In this document: piece by piece, positions 1 through 11,280 of the stretch
How positions within the stretch are numbered: position 1 is the stretch's first letter
Layout: the number at the start of each line of letters is the position of its first letter
Translations under genes and position numbers: made by a program
The notes under the pieces: generated by a model
What the model saw: only the letters and a program-made list of their open reading frames with translations
What the model was told of the DNA's origin: nothing
Database searches by the model: none
Source: Phoronis australis
Lineage: Eukaryota > Phoronida > Phoronidae
Length of the DNA stretch: 64,000 bases
Assembly: GCA_002633005.1 (NCBI GenBank)
Contig: NMRA01000353.1
Coordinates: 339,486 to 403,485 of the forward strand
Direction of reading: 5' to 3'

Positions 1-783
1 TCCGTATTCCATGCGCTAGAGGTGCAATGTTTCAGTCATTTAGTAGAGCTTATGTGGATTACATCAGCAAGTGCACCAAGCCTACTGTTGTTTTTTATGG
101 TTACTGAGATGGACCATCAACTAAAGATGTCTCTCATATTCGAAGACTGGGTGGGGTGGTTGGAACTGAAGTTCACTTCAATGGTGACATGGTGATCAAG
201 TAAAAAAGGAACATTTTTGGCAAAGAGCAAAAACCAAAACTGATTCATTCACTTCTTGTCAAGTTTGCTAGGAAATGCTGGTTGCACAGTGGTACAAGCT
301 CAAAGTGACGCAGATGTTTTAATTGTAGAAACAGCAGTAGAGAACGCAGCACAAGGTCCAACTACCCTTATTGCAGACGATACAGACTTGGTTCTTTTGC
401 GTTACCATGCTATTTCACAACAAATTCCAATGTTCATGAAAGTTAACAAGAGGCACCAAAGCAAGATGAGAGTCTGGGACATCAAGGAACTACAGTTATA
501 TCTTGGTGCCAAAACTTGCGCAGTTTTGCCATTTGCGCATGCAATAGGTGGTTGCAACACAATATTACAGCTGTTCAGTATTAGCAAAGGCTCTCCCATT
601 CAAGAAACTGTGTGATCGAGAATTCTGCAAAATATGTAGTAAGAGTGTTCACTAGACACATGCAGCTGAAGCAAGACATATTTGAAGCTGGTAAGAGTTG
701 TATCTGTGCTTCATAGCGGTACTGGCTCTGGAAATTTGGATGACTTGCGATACAGGCGATTTGTGGATGAGGTGTCAGACTAG
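1..783 (+). pseudogene. Relic of a multicopy PIN-like nuclease gene
   Basis: I recognise this as an uncharacterised protein family, repeated in many invertebrate genomes, with a PIN/XPG-like acidic core. Seen: bases 3-250 read in frame 3 through two stops (near 108-110 and 201-203). The frame then shifts, and 256-615 stays open for 119 residues. Those residues carry DADVLIVETAV, the acidic patch ADDTDLVLL, RVWDIKELQ, and GGCNT where the family has GCDT. After the stop at 613-615 another frame gives LDDLRYRRFVDEV, ending at 783. There is no ATG context or splice signal for a working start. Two stops, at least two frameshifts and the lost acidic residue mean it is dead. It begins at or before the window edge. 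Family placement is from memory; the nuclease role is inferred from the acidic motif. Confidence 0.6.
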
Positions 784-1179
784 CCACAGTCCAAATGTTC
801 AGAGTGTCAAAATCCAGGTCGATGTCTCTTTGTGGCGGGTCATCTCTTCTTCAAAATAGTTGACATGTCTGTTGTTAGGACAACATTTCATGGTCCCCAG
901 ACACAAGTTGCAGTGCTGGTTATAAGCCGGGCACTAACGCCCGTGAGTTTCAGTTACCGCATCGGCCACAGTGTCTGCCTCCAAATGTCGCACCACGCCT
1001 CCAATCATCACGTGTACCAAATATTGCATCGCGTCCACTGGCCATACCGCGTGCACTAGGTCTACCGGGACCACCATTCGCACTGCGCCGCGATGAAGTA
1101 CCATGTCCAGGCTGAGTGACCTGTGTGCAAAAACTTCAGATTCCTGGCCCTGTTGATGTATCTTTTTATTTTCAATGGA
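784..1179. other. No recognisable feature
   Basis: An ORF of 75 codons at 832-1059 shows no family resemblance. It may be further decayed flank of the PIN-like relic. No RNA gene or repeat boundary is visible. Confidence 0.3.
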
Positions 1180-1484
1180 TTATTCAAATTTCAGGTACTT
1201 TTCAATCGTTTGATCAAGAGTTAAATCGTCCTCCCACGTAATACTTTGTCTCTCACACCATTGGAAATTTGTATGGATACCTGTCGGTCAGGCACTTCGC
1301 CAAATTGTCCGCCCAGGTCACGAACACTCGTGATGAAATCGTTCATACTTTCCGTGGGGCCTTAACTCCGTTGTTGAAATTTTGTGATAGCCAGTTTGAG
1401 TAGTTTTTTGGTTCAAAGTACCTGTCAAAGGCTTCTACAACCAATCGATATTTCTGTTTTTCTGATGCCGAGAGCCTGAAGTTG
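1180..1484 (-). pseudogene. Ty3/gypsy-type retrotransposon gag relic
   Basis: Read on the minus strand from 1484, this gives a capsid-like stretch in three frames. The order of motifs is SASEKQKYRLVVEAFDRYF, then after a frameshift MNDFITSVRDLG, GVRDKVLR, and after another shift DDLTLDQTIEKY, ending at a TAA at 1180-1182. The arrangement (helix with F-x-x-YF, then a DxFITxVRxL helix, GVRDxxLR, LTLDxAI) is that of Ty3/gypsy Gag capsid domains. It is only about 100 codons long and has two frameshifts, so it is non-functional. It abuts the TTAA target site of the Kolobok element at 1489, which probably inserted into or next to it. No zinc knuckle, protease or LTR is visible nearby. Confidence 0.55.
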
Positions 1485-2507
1485 TTAAAGGAGAATGCCC
1501 CCCAAATAACAACCAATTCTGTATCAAGTTAGGTCGAGTAAATCCACTTGATAACGGCAGGTTCGGTTGCGTTACCTGACACCTGACGGCAGACGGAGGT
1601 GTTGAAATTATCCAATGACGTAATTGGTTTCACACGCAGTCTGTTCAGCAGTTCACAACACGGATTAGTGGTGTCAGCTTATCGCTTGAATTCATCGATT
1701 AACACCAATTAATCGTCAAAATTCGATGTAAAACCCTTAAAAATACGCCGAGTTCTTGTAGAAACGTGTTGTTTTATTTCGCTGTCACGGATTTCCTGGT
1801 ATTTAGACACATCGTAACCTACAAAGTTCGGCAGGCCAATTTACCAAGGTCCGTAGCAGGATTTTGGGGTCTGTTCGGAGATAAATTCGAACTATTCTTC
1901 CGTGAAATACAGACAGGAGACCCTAGATCTGTTTAGTTAATACTTGTGATTTTTTGAGTTCTAAACACACAAAACGCTTGTTATCCCGGCCAGTGGCTCG
2001 GAACCCGATCAGGCTCATCGCGACCGCCGGGACTGGCACGAACATAAACCAGCTTGAGTTGGACACTAAACCTCCAGTCACGAAAAGACTATAATAGTGA
2101 GCCAAAGAAATAATGTGCACGTAAAACCTACTTACTTGTCGGGGGCCGCGAAGTCGGGTTCCCCTTCCACAGACCGTCATTGCAAAGGTTGTCACAGTAA
2201 CAATGATTTGAATAATGTATTTGTATTTCTAAAAGCCGCTAAAGCAGTGGTTTATTCATTGCTGGCTTCTTAAAACATTTGCATTGTCGAGCACTCCAAG
2301 GCAATACAAATTGTATCCAATGAGACAGACTTTGATTCGGTTTCATATAAGCATTGGTTATGAGAATAATTCATTTTGAAACAGAACGCAGAATAATAAA
2401 CGTCTACGAGTCAACTCGCCCGGCGCCAATCCCGACTTAGTCAAGAGCTCATCCGGCGACGAAGACTACACGTTAGTATAGGTTTCACAGGCTACCGGTT
2501 CGAACCG

Positions 2508-2900
2508 GAATACACTGATCTGTAATACCTGCAATACCTGTCACGGACAGGATCATTGGGGATATGCTGGTGCATTATTCCCCTCCCCAGACCATCCGTG
2601 ACAGCAGAAGGCGCAGAACTCCAGGGCTGACGTTGCCCGTAAGCATTTGATTTGACAGCACTTGGGCACGGCTCTTGTGACTCTTCGCAGCATGGCCATA
2701 AATAATACCGGCTTCGAGCAGTCGGCTGCCATCATTGAACTCAGCCAGTTGGGATGCAGTCTGTTCGAGGTTGCGTTTGCGGGCCAGCAGCCTAACGTCA
2801 GCCGAATATAAGTAGAGGGGTTGGTTGGTGGTGCATGAGCCAGCGAGGTAATCTGCACGGAATCTGCCATGGAATCGGTGGCAAAGAGAATACACTGATC
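2508..2900. repeat. 13-bp direct repeats bounding a 380-bp internal segment
   Basis: GAATACACTGATC occurs at 2508-2520 and again at 2888-2900. The sister copy at 46797-48456 has this motif only once, at the corresponding site, with the 380 bp absent. Either the sister lost the segment by recombination between direct repeats or this copy gained it. The segment is open on the minus strand in two frames (2553-2939 and 2575-2895) but matches nothing I recognise. Confidence 0.6.
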
Positions 2901-2908
2901 AAGAAATA

Positions 2909-3193
2909 CTAGAGAGGCACCGTGAATATGCACAGGCAACGGAACGTATGGATAGTTCTTTTAAACCGGAATTCTTCAGAGAAATCACTGTCGACGAAGT
3001 GCCGGCCACAGACACGGAGATGTTTCACGGCCTCATACTTGCTATTATCAGCGTACCTTTCATTCTTCACTACCGCGAGCCACTTGCTAAGCATTTCGGG
3101 CTCTCGAGGAAGTCGAAAAAACGATATACCCTCTTTCTTAGCAGCTTCATAGTTCGGACAAGCGGCAACCGATGCACCGCAATATAGCGACAT
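2909..3193 (-). pseudogene. THAP-domain fragment of Kolobok-A copy 1
   Basis: Ninety-four codons encode a C2CH THAP-type zinc finger, a DNA-binding domain used by P-element and Kolobok transposases. Visible features are CPNYEAAKKEG near residue 12, FFRLPREPEMLSKW with the invariant Trp at about residue 38, and VCGRHF (the C-x2-H pair) near residue 61, followed by DSDF. Compared with copy 3 (RCIVPACPN), one extra base near the first cysteine pair shifts the frame. The ATG in this copy is therefore not the ancestral start, and the C-x4-C pair is disrupted. After about residue 75 the frame runs into non-THAP sequence and stops. It is the only protein domain recognisable in the element. Confidence 0.65.
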
Positions 3194-3353
3194 TTACTCT
3201 GCAGACGAACCACTGACGTCGCTTCTCACTTTCCTCGCAGGTTAACGCGACACCTCTCGGCAAGGTGAGGTCGACCGTATAAGAGGCGATGTGGATATAG
3301 ACCGATTAAGACGGTAAAAAAGACTAATTAAATCGGGTAGCATTCTCCTTTAA

Positions 3354-3806
3354 ATACAGTCAAGTATTGTGAACCCATACACGTGAGGAGTATTGCTACT
3401 TTCCGCTCATCGCGGAAATCTTGTTTATCCGTCGCGATTAAATAAAAGACCAGCTGTTGTTTCCAGGAGCGCCACTGTTCAATCGCATTGTCACCGATGA
3501 CTAATTTTGACGGGGGTTAAAAATACATAATCGTGACACCATGTAATGTATTAAAAAAGGTGCTTTATTCTGCCATCCTGATTCGTACTTTCAACGCAAT
3601 GGCAACGAGCGCCATCTGTTGATAATTGCATAACCATACAGAACAACAGGGAAACGAGCCAGTTAGTGGAGTGCAGTTGGGTTCAATCGATACAGCTGTA
3701 CCACGATAGCAGTGTTAACGCGGAGGGTAATAATATATCGAGAAAACAACTATGCCCACTCTGAAAATATAAGAACGCGGTGGCAATGTCAATTTGGATT
3801 ATTAAG
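3354..3806 (+). promoter_or_regulatory. Upstream region of a candidate first exon
   Basis: About 450 bp between Kolobok-A copy 1 and the ATG at 3807, so this would contain the promoter and 5' UTR if the exon is real. An AT-rich stretch (aataatatatcg) lies at about 3729-3740, roughly 70 bp before the ATG. I see no unambiguous TATA box or initiator, so regulatory content is inferred from position only. Confidence 0.2.
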
Positions 3807-3909
3807 ATGGCCGGTCGTCCAATATCGTCTCATTCGAAATGGCTTTTAGGATGCTGCGGTTTGCTGTGTACGATCGTCTTTATCACTTACTCTTACTCCC
3901 TTGACAGAG
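3807..3909 (+). CDS. Candidate first coding exon with signal anchor, possibly CASD1-like
   Basis: An ATG in strong Kozak context (A at -3, G at +4) opens 34 codons plus one base, ending at a consensus donor, GAG|GTACGT, at 3909/3910. The peptide starts MAGRPISSHSKW and continues with a hydrophobic run (LLGCCGLLCTIVFITYSY), as expected of an N-terminal signal anchor of a Golgi or secretory type II protein. An in-frame ATG lies 21 bases upstream (3786) in weaker context. CASD1-type O-acetyltransferases begin with a similar short cytosolic tail and transmembrane helix, and a CASD1-like exon lies on the same strand at 31299. The phases do not allow direct joining (this exon leaves 1 base; the other needs 2), so at least one exon would lie between, perhaps in the 17954-18563 gap. 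Linking the two is inference; the exon could belong to another gene. Confidence 0.4.
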
Positions 3910-4439
3910 GTACGTTTACTTAATATGTAATTCTTCGTTACTAGGCTTCCTTAAAACTTCCATTATTGGCTGACTAGAGGTAAAGCATGAAATGATGAAT
4001 ACTTCAAATCTCTTGGGACAAAATTCTTGAATATTCTCCTAATGTTGCAGTTCAGAACCCCTAGTAAAATAAGACTGGCAGTGTGACAACGTCAGCCAAA
4101 TAACTTAACCCTAGATTTATAATTTTTGCCATCGACTAGAATAGTCAAGTTCGTTCTTTACCATAGGCGGATCTAAGGGAGGAATTCAGAAAGTTTGGAT
4201 CCCTTTTTAGCCAAAGCGCAAACAAACACTAAGGGAAAATATGCGGCTGCTAGTGTTTCATTTATCTAGAACCGTGGTGCATTTACTTTCATACTGGGGA
4301 ACTGCACGAATATTTGATTCTACCCAGACGCCCACCACGCTTTAAATAAGATGTACTCGTCAATCACGGAGGGGCCTCTGGTAATAAGCTGCATAATTTA
4401 TTCGATAAACATGAGTTATTACAAACATTGATATTGACT
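3910..4439. other. No recognisable feature; one MITE-like terminal motif
   Basis: AT-rich non-coding sequence. Around 4165-4180 'aggcggatctaag' resembles the terminus of the CAGTGGCGGAT-type MITE seen at 28609, but no opposite end is visible. Confidence 0.3.
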
Positions 4440-7400
4440 GCTTACAAATATTTCTTAACAATCATAAGACCGATTTCTCTTTGCTCAGCGTGAATATTCA
4501 GTCTCTGCATTCTAAATTTAATCAACTTCAGGCTATTTTACGAAATTTAAAAAACAAACATTTGCTGTTTGACTGCATCTGCTTACAGGAAACTTGGCTG
4601 GATTCTGATGACAATTTCAGTTTTTACAATTCAGGAGGTTACAATATAATAAAAAGTCTTAGAAACTGAATGTTCCAAACGTGAGAGCTTGGTTATTTAC
4701 GTTGTAGATACGATTAAAAAACCAATTTTGAAATAATTAATAATAAAAAGACACATGAAGGTTTAGTAATCAAAGTGAAATCGAGCAGTGGTAAACATCT
4801 TATCATATTTAACATATATAGATCCCCTTCGAATGTAGAGAGACACTTTTATGACTTCATGTTTGACTTTATTCCAACAATTTCAAAGTTCATTGCTTAA
4901 GAGGGTGACTTTTTGATAGCTGGTGACTTCAATGTCAATTTACTACAAACTTTCAATAATACAAAATTTGCTATTTTTGACCAAATGTTAAACCTGTCTG
5001 TTCTTCCTAAGATAACCTTTCCTACTCGTCTGACCAACAACATGTGTACTCTTAATGATTAAATTTATAAAAATTCTCTCCAACCACGAACATGTCCGAG
5101 TTTGGTATACTTTTAAGTAATTTATCAGACCGTTTCCCCATATTTTGTCTCTCAATATTAATAACAAAAGTAAACCTCATCAACCTAAATTTATTCAGAT
5201 AAAATCACAGTCAAAAAAATCTATGTCAATTTTAAAACTGATTTGGCTTCAGTCTTTGTCTCAAAACCCTAACACCAATTATAGTCACTTAAGAACAATT
5301 ATTTTGGATTTGGTAAATAATTCTAACATTTTCACTCCAAAACCAAACGTTTCAACAAGAATAAACATAAACTCAACGACTGGATTACATTGGGCATATT
5401 AAAATCAATAAAAGTGCGAGATAAAATCTATAAAAAGTGAAAACCACACCTCCTGATTCTATTTTTTCTCGCATTTACTCATTAAAACTGCGAAATTATA
5501 ACAGTATACTTAAATCTGTAATAAAAGAAGTCAAACGTATGCACTATGAAAGCAGTTGAAGCAACACGAAAATGATATAGTACAAACTTGGCAAGTCGTC
5601 AAAAACGTAATTTCTAATTCATCCTTTACAACTGTTCTCCCTCAGTTTATCACCTGTACCGCAGCTGGACACGTTACTGATCAACAGAAAATAGCTGATC
5701 AGTTCAACAACTATTTTATTAATCTTGGTAATAATTTGGCTTCTCAAATACCGAGCGTTTCTAAAATTATCTTCACGGTTCCCTGACTCTATCTTTAAGT
5801 TTAAAACTGTTGATAACGACGAAGTACTAAAAGTAATGGAAAATCTCAAATCAAAATCCGCTACAGACAGTGATGGCCTATCATGCTCATTTATCAAAAA
5901 ATACTCGAACATATTATGCAAACCAATTTCTATGATTATAAACCAATCCTTACGTACAAGTATTTTCCCCAATGGTTTGAAGGTAGCTAAGGTAATCCCC
6001 ATTTATAAAGGTAATGACACAAACAGTAACTCTCTTGTTAACTACAGACCAATATCTATGCTACCTACGATTTCCAAAGTTTTTGAATAAAATGTTCATG
6101 ATCAAGTCTATTCTTCTTTTTCATAACAATCTTCTATATAAGCTTTAGTATGATTTCGGCCCCAACCACTCCATTGAACATGCGGCAACTGAATTCGTCC
6201 ACTCTCTTTACAAAAACTTAGACAAAAGTTTGAGCCCAACTTCCGTATTTATATATATTTCTAAAGCCTCTGATACGATTGAGCACCATATCCTCCTAAA
6301 ACATTAAAACATTACGCGTTTTCTAATAACGAATTTTATTGGTTTCAAAGGTAGTCAGTTCGTCTGTCTTGATACTGTAACTTCGTCCCAAATTGACATT
6401 TCTGCACGTGTACCACAGGCATCTATTCTAGGATCTCTCCCATTCTTTAATCTATGCAAATGACATCACTTTCTCCAGCAAGGCACAGTTCATTATATAC
6501 GCAGACGACACATGCCTTTTAATTCCTTTCCATCTTGGCAAAAACCATGGCCTCGACGATCAAACCATCAGAATAAATAATATCCTACAAGAAGTTTAGA
6601 TTGGTTAAATACCAATAAATTAGCGCTCAACACAAGTAAAACAAAATTTATGCTGTTTCGATTTCCACAAAAAATCAGCGAAGCTGACATCCCTCTAATC
6701 AAAATCAACAATGAAATTATTAACAGAGTTGAAAATTTCAAATTTTTATGTATTTTTGTAGACAGTCATCTTTCGTGGAACAAGCATGTTCAGGAAATTT
6801 CTAACAAAATTGCCAAAACTATGGACATCTCCATACTGAAACACTATTTTCCCAAACACACACTCCTGATGATATACAATGCTCTTATACTATCACATTT
6901 ATATTTTGGTATAACACTATGGGGGTTGAAATTGAAACTTCTGTAGAAAAAAAGCAGGGAAATAAAACACTTCTTCTTAACGACATATTTAACCAAGCTT
7001 CCCTAAAATTCTTTTACAAATTCAAACATAATCAATTGCCTATTTACTTTTATGATAACAATTTTTTCCAATTTTCCATCAGTCACCAAGAGATCATCCT
7101 AGAAAATGCAGTCAACAACCCATCCTAAAACTGCCCACCTACAACAGAAAAAGTTGTGAAATTTCATTAATGTTCAAAATACCGAATCAAATAAACAACT
7201 GTATCCTTCCGAGATATGTTACAGACAAAATCGACACGCATAGTTTACATGAGTTCTCTATGAATTTAAAAAACAAAATGTTAAGCACTTACAGTTCTCA
7301 TTGTAACGTTCTACATTGTTATGCATGTTTTAATTGAAGTAACCGTCGTGATCACCTGTCTTACATCTCAGTGATATGCTTTTCTAAACGAGCGGTCTCC

Positions 7401-7670
7401 CTTGTATCAATAGTCTCCGTGCTTAATTCATTGCAAACTACATTTAACTTACGTTTTTAAATAAACGCATTGTATCTTATTTCATTGTAGATGTACTTTT
7501 TCTGTTCTTATTTATTTATATTGTTCTTCTAAATTGTTAATATCTATTTAATTTATTGTTACTCAGTGGTCAGCTATTAGCGGCTTGTGCCTTTGCTGAC
7601 CACCCAGTCATATAACAATGTACGTTTTTATGTGATTTAAAGAATAAAAGTTTCTCTCTCTCAGAGATCA
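4440..7670 (+). mobile_element. CR1/Jockey-like LINE, near full-length ORF2, inactivated
   Basis: A non-LTR retrotransposon about 3.2 kb long. Seen in order: an endonuclease start (SVNIQSLHSKFNQLQ, then CICLQETWL) at 4481-4669; the endonuclease motif IAGDFNVNLL near 4917; an RT N-terminal block (DGLSCSFIKKY, NYRPISMLPTISKVFE) at 5816-6087; ISKASDTIEHH near 6260; the RT catalytic box YADDT near 6500; LNTSKTKFML and SHLSWNKHV at 6619-6790; and LILSHLYFGITLWG at 6892-6930. The coding region is broken by many stops and frameshifts. No second ORF or poly(A) tail is evident. The tail holds a 9-bp hairpin and ends near the CT-repeat at about 7664. The clade call (CR1/L2/Jockey rather than RTE) rests on motif style only. 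Confidence 0.8.
7566..7603 (+). other. Stem-loop in the LINE 3' UTR
   Basis: GTGGTCAGC at 7566-7574 pairs perfectly with GCTGACCAC at 7595-7603 across a 20-nt loop, about 65 bases before the end of the LINE. 3' hairpins serve as RT recognition structures in several LINE clades; that role here is inference. Confidence 0.6.
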
Positions 7671-8633
7671 CAACAGTAGTTTTCATTACCGGGCTTTTAC
7701 TCATTGTTTGTAATTTAGAATTCTCTGAACTGAGAAACTTCCCCTTTCGTAAAAACCTTGATCCACCTTTGGATACAATGTTCGCTAATTTCCGTGTGAC
7801 GTTATGGTATACATTACTGCTTACACTGATATTTTTACATATGTGTATGGTAACGTGCTATGGTATTGAAACTGACGAATATTGTATCGAATCAGCGTGA
7901 ATGAAATGGCTCACATTTTTGTCTCACGACATATTTCTAACACGAAATAATGGAGCTATATTGTGTAGTGAATTTTTCTAGATACAGAAATGGGGAAATT
8001 AGTCGTGGTAAAATGAAACTACATGTCTTACCATGGAGTAGCGGTTTCACGCAATCTTCCCACGGACAATTCCGACGTGCAACGAAGATGATGCAACCGA
8101 CAACGACGACTTTAACAACCCGCAGCCGCCGTGGGCGATTAAGCCGTCGTTTATTAAGTACGACCTCAGAGAAAAGGGGCTGACGACGACGATGACACAC
8201 GGGAAGGACCTAATCTATGACTATGGTTAAAAAGGAGTTAGTTAAACGAAAGTGTTAAAAATGACATTTTCCACTAGGCGACATGTTATCAACAGCAGTA
8301 GGGTTACTGTTCACTGTCTGGAAATTCTTCACAATAAAGCGGCTAAAAACCCGGGTTCCCATAAAAATAACTTTTGATTTGAATTACTTATCGCTAGAAA
8401 ATCAGGCACGTAGCTGGCCAATTTTTGTCCAGAACGCACGAACCGTGTCATAAACTTTGATGGAGGCAACCATGCGAGAAAAGAAGCTACTGTCATCTCT
8501 GGCAATTGTTCGCCATCTCTTTGGCTACGACTCCAGGGGTACACTTGGCACCAGTTCCGTTTATCTGTGTAGTGCCCATCTAGACTCAGTTTAATTAGAA
8601 ATGAACAGTGGCCAGCTCTCTTCCCAGGGTAAA
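7671..8633. other. No recognisable gene
   Basis: Short ORFs on both strands overlap at 7937-8200 and 8329-8667 without domain resemblance. 8092-8150 is rich in CGACGA/CGCCG motifs, which gives arginine- or threonine-rich translations of low complexity. Confidence 0.3.
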
Positions 8634-8764
8634 GTTCAGTAACACTTGTCGCCTCGCTGAAAAGCAAGACTTAGCGAGATTGCGTGAGATATTGTCGTGT
8701 ATTTCAAATGAGAACACGTGATTGATTTTGGCTAGATTTTAACGAGGTCCTATCGTTACTGAAC
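8634..8764 (+). mobile_element. MITE, GTTCAGTAACG family, copy 1
   Basis: 131 bp starting GTTCAGTAACAC and ending ATCGTTACTGAAC, so the ends are inverted. Internal sequence (CTTAGCGAGATTGCGTGAG, TTTGGCTAGATTTTA) is shared with copies at 25731-25856 and, inverted, 61940-62063. There is no coding capacity and no clear target-site duplication. Confidence 0.7.
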
Positions 8765-9379
8765 TCTGCACAGGTCTCAGTTTACTACCAAAACCACGGA
8801 TATTCCACGAAATACCTACATGTATGCGGGACTGTGAACTTTCTGATTCGCTGTAAGCAGTACCGATCTGCTCCACTAAAAGTTCTCTCGTTGGGCCGAG
8901 GCCGGGTTTCTATGGGCTCACCTCGGAGACTCGGTCGTGCACGAGTTCGTCGTAGAAAAACCCTTACAGAAGAGTTTGTTGTAAGAGATCTTTGCGTTAA
9001 CAATTAACATCTTATACTTTGAGTACTTCAACAGTATCATTCGTTGGTTCTTGGCTCATCTGAGTTACGGACCACTTGAGACTACAGGGCCTTTCGCATT
9101 CGCATTACAGACTATAGTGGACTACGTTCTCGACCACAAGAATTGACCCAATGTGAAAGGTCGGACTTAGACCGTTCTAAATTTAGTACGACGCTAAAGT
9201 TGGTACGCTGGAAACGGCCGGACCAGCGGGTGGACCAAAGTTGGTCCCATTACGCAAACGTAATGCGAAAGGTTTGGCTCGACCGTCCTTAATGAGATCT
9301 CCACTTCACGTGAGTGTGGAGTTCTTCCCGCCACTTAGCGCACTCTCTCACTGTTCACTATAAAATTTTAAACTTAAAC
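8765..9379. other. Non-coding stretch with a short inverted repeat
   Basis: No gene is recognisable. CCTTTCGCATT near 9089 recurs inverted as AATGCGAAAGG near 9263-9273, which could be termini of a ~185-bp degenerate foldback element. Confidence 0.25.
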
Positions 9380-9493
9380 ATGTCTCAAAATAAGAATGGA
9401 AGTGGCAACTGGTTGTCGGATGAAACGGAGATCCTTATACGCATTTGGAGGGATATATCTGTCATGTTTAGTACGACTAAGCTTCTAAGTTAG
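9380..9493 (+). pseudogene. Myb/SANT-like DNA-binding fragment
   Basis: A 37-codon ORF starts MSQNKNGSGNWLSDETE and continues ILIRIWRD, then stops at 9491-9493. A W-x-x-(D/E)ET-x-x-LIxIW pattern is typical of the first helix and second tryptophan of Myb/SANT-like or MADF-like domains, found in PIF/Harbinger accessory proteins and many invertebrate transposon-derived genes. The remaining two-thirds of the domain is not in frame. No acceptor or donor clearly rescues it, so I call it a fragment. It could instead be a short first exon of an unrecognised gene. Confidence 0.35.
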
Positions 9494-11280
9494 GTAGATG
9501 GAGTATTTGTCCGGTCAAGTGAGAAAAGTGACAATTTGGCAATTGACAATTAGGTTATCATACTAATCTAAGATATATGTTCTGACCGCAAACTTGTCTG
9601 GACTAACGTATTTCTCCCACTGTATCAAAAGTTCGATTTTGTGTTTTGAAGTAGGCGGTTTTTCCCCAACAGCCGTCGTGTAGCCTACAGCGTTAATCAT
9701 GCTTATCTCCTTAGCAGACTTTGCCAGAAACTTGGCTTAGTTGGACGACAGACAACGTTAATAGAACACAATTTCCTTCAAACGATAACAAGTCCTATGC
9801 TGTAATAGACCAGACCCGGGTTTAGCGGTGGGTGTATCACAGCCGCAATAGCAAATAATTTTTACATCTTTTCTACTTTTTGCTTCGACGTTTTCTTCGT
9901 TTATTTCAACCCCCCATGGGTGGGTCTGCAGATGTCTGAGTATGTTTAGATCTCCAGAAATCTCCAAATTGACAGCATTCGATAGTTTATTTCCATACCT
10001 GTTTTGTAAACTGTTACCTTTCGTAGAAGTTTCTCATCCATAACTTGTTTTGAATTTGAATTTACCCAGTGATATAACTCTAAAGTTTAAGCTATATTTT
10101 GCGCGGCCGTTTTGCTAGCTTAAAATCGAAAATTAACTGTGACCTTTTACTGTCATAAAATCGGGCCCATAATAGTCCTTACCGTAACATGATTTCATAT
10201 CCGTTATGGACAAGAACATCAAAAGCATAAGCGACTCAAAAACGCTTCAGACTTTATTCTGATCGGCCAACCCTCAAATTGCGAATTCAAAAATGGCGCA
10301 TGTACGGGTAACCTGTAACTTGAGTTGGTAACGGGAATGGAATATTACGACCAGTATCACAGTTGGTGGGTGTGGTTGGGAGAGGCAGAAAAATTATAAC
10401 AAACACAGACGTTAATTTAGAATTGACAGATCAATGGTCTGTTTAAGCTGCAGGTGTTGTCAAAGTGTTCATTGCATATATTTCAACTTTAAACGACATG
10501 TGTCTTGGTTATACCACGTGATCAGATCATTCGCACTGAGAAACTATACCCTGTTATTTCGTTGAGCTTAGTGAACAAAATGTTATTTATCAGCTTCCGT
10601 TGAGGACAATTCAAACCAACCCGGGCGTGTTGCCCACGTTTCACAAATACAAATGTCGTGGCTTCATATACTGGGCAATCTACCCAAGTGAACTGTTTAT
10701 GAGAGTGCGCTTTATTATAAGGCAACCTTATCGTTTATATGCGTTATCTGTTTGCTCAGTGCGGGTGTCTCGACAACAAGTCCTAAACGCACAAAACGTT
10801 CTACTTGTTTTTTTCTTGGAACCGTATGTGTAGTGTCCCTATGTTTTTTATTATTAAGTCCCTTTATCAAAACTACTGGGTGAAGACGCCTTACCATGAG
10901 GATCAGTTTTCATATGTTTTCTATCCTGTTACATCATATTTCACATCGATATTGTACTCTGTGAAATTTATGATGTGCTTGTGGAGGTGTTTGTATTGTT
11001 TTCGTTCTGTTTGTGTGTCTGTGGTGTAAATGGGTCAGGATTGTACCGCTATGTTTTTCAATATATGACTGTAATTTGCGACAGGTGCATAACTGTTATA
11101 ATAATGACAGATGAACGTTAAAGAACCTCATTGAAACACTTTTGAGTATAAACTAAATAACATTAGGTAAGACGACAATGGTAATAAACTAATGTTGGAT
11201 ACTATCACTAATAAGACAAGAATAACGTTAATTAACACTTATTTTCCAAAGGGACTCGCCGTCTTTTTTGAAAAAACAAC
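9494..11280. other. 1.8 kb without recognisable genes
   Basis: Scattered ORFs of 60-77 codons on both strands (for example 9758-9967 minus and 10600-10833 plus) lack domain resemblance, splice context or repetition elsewhere in the window. Probably intronic or intergenic sequence. Confidence 0.3.

Larger units (their letters stand above)
1489..3349 (-). mobile_element. Kolobok-type DNA transposon, family A copy 1
   Basis: Element of 1861 bp flanked by TTAA at 1485-1488 and 3350-3353. Its ends are inverted: the left end starts AGGAGAATGCC and the right end finishes CATTCTCCT. Two further copies in this window (23836-25431 and 46797-48456, both on the plus strand) share termini and internal sequence, which fixes the boundaries. 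TTAA target sites plus a THAP domain are the hallmarks of the Kolobok superfamily (known for the superfamily). No transposase catalytic domain is recognisable, so it is a decayed or non-autonomous copy. Unlike its sisters it holds an extra 380 bp (2521-2900) bounded by a 13-bp direct repeat. Confidence 0.75.
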
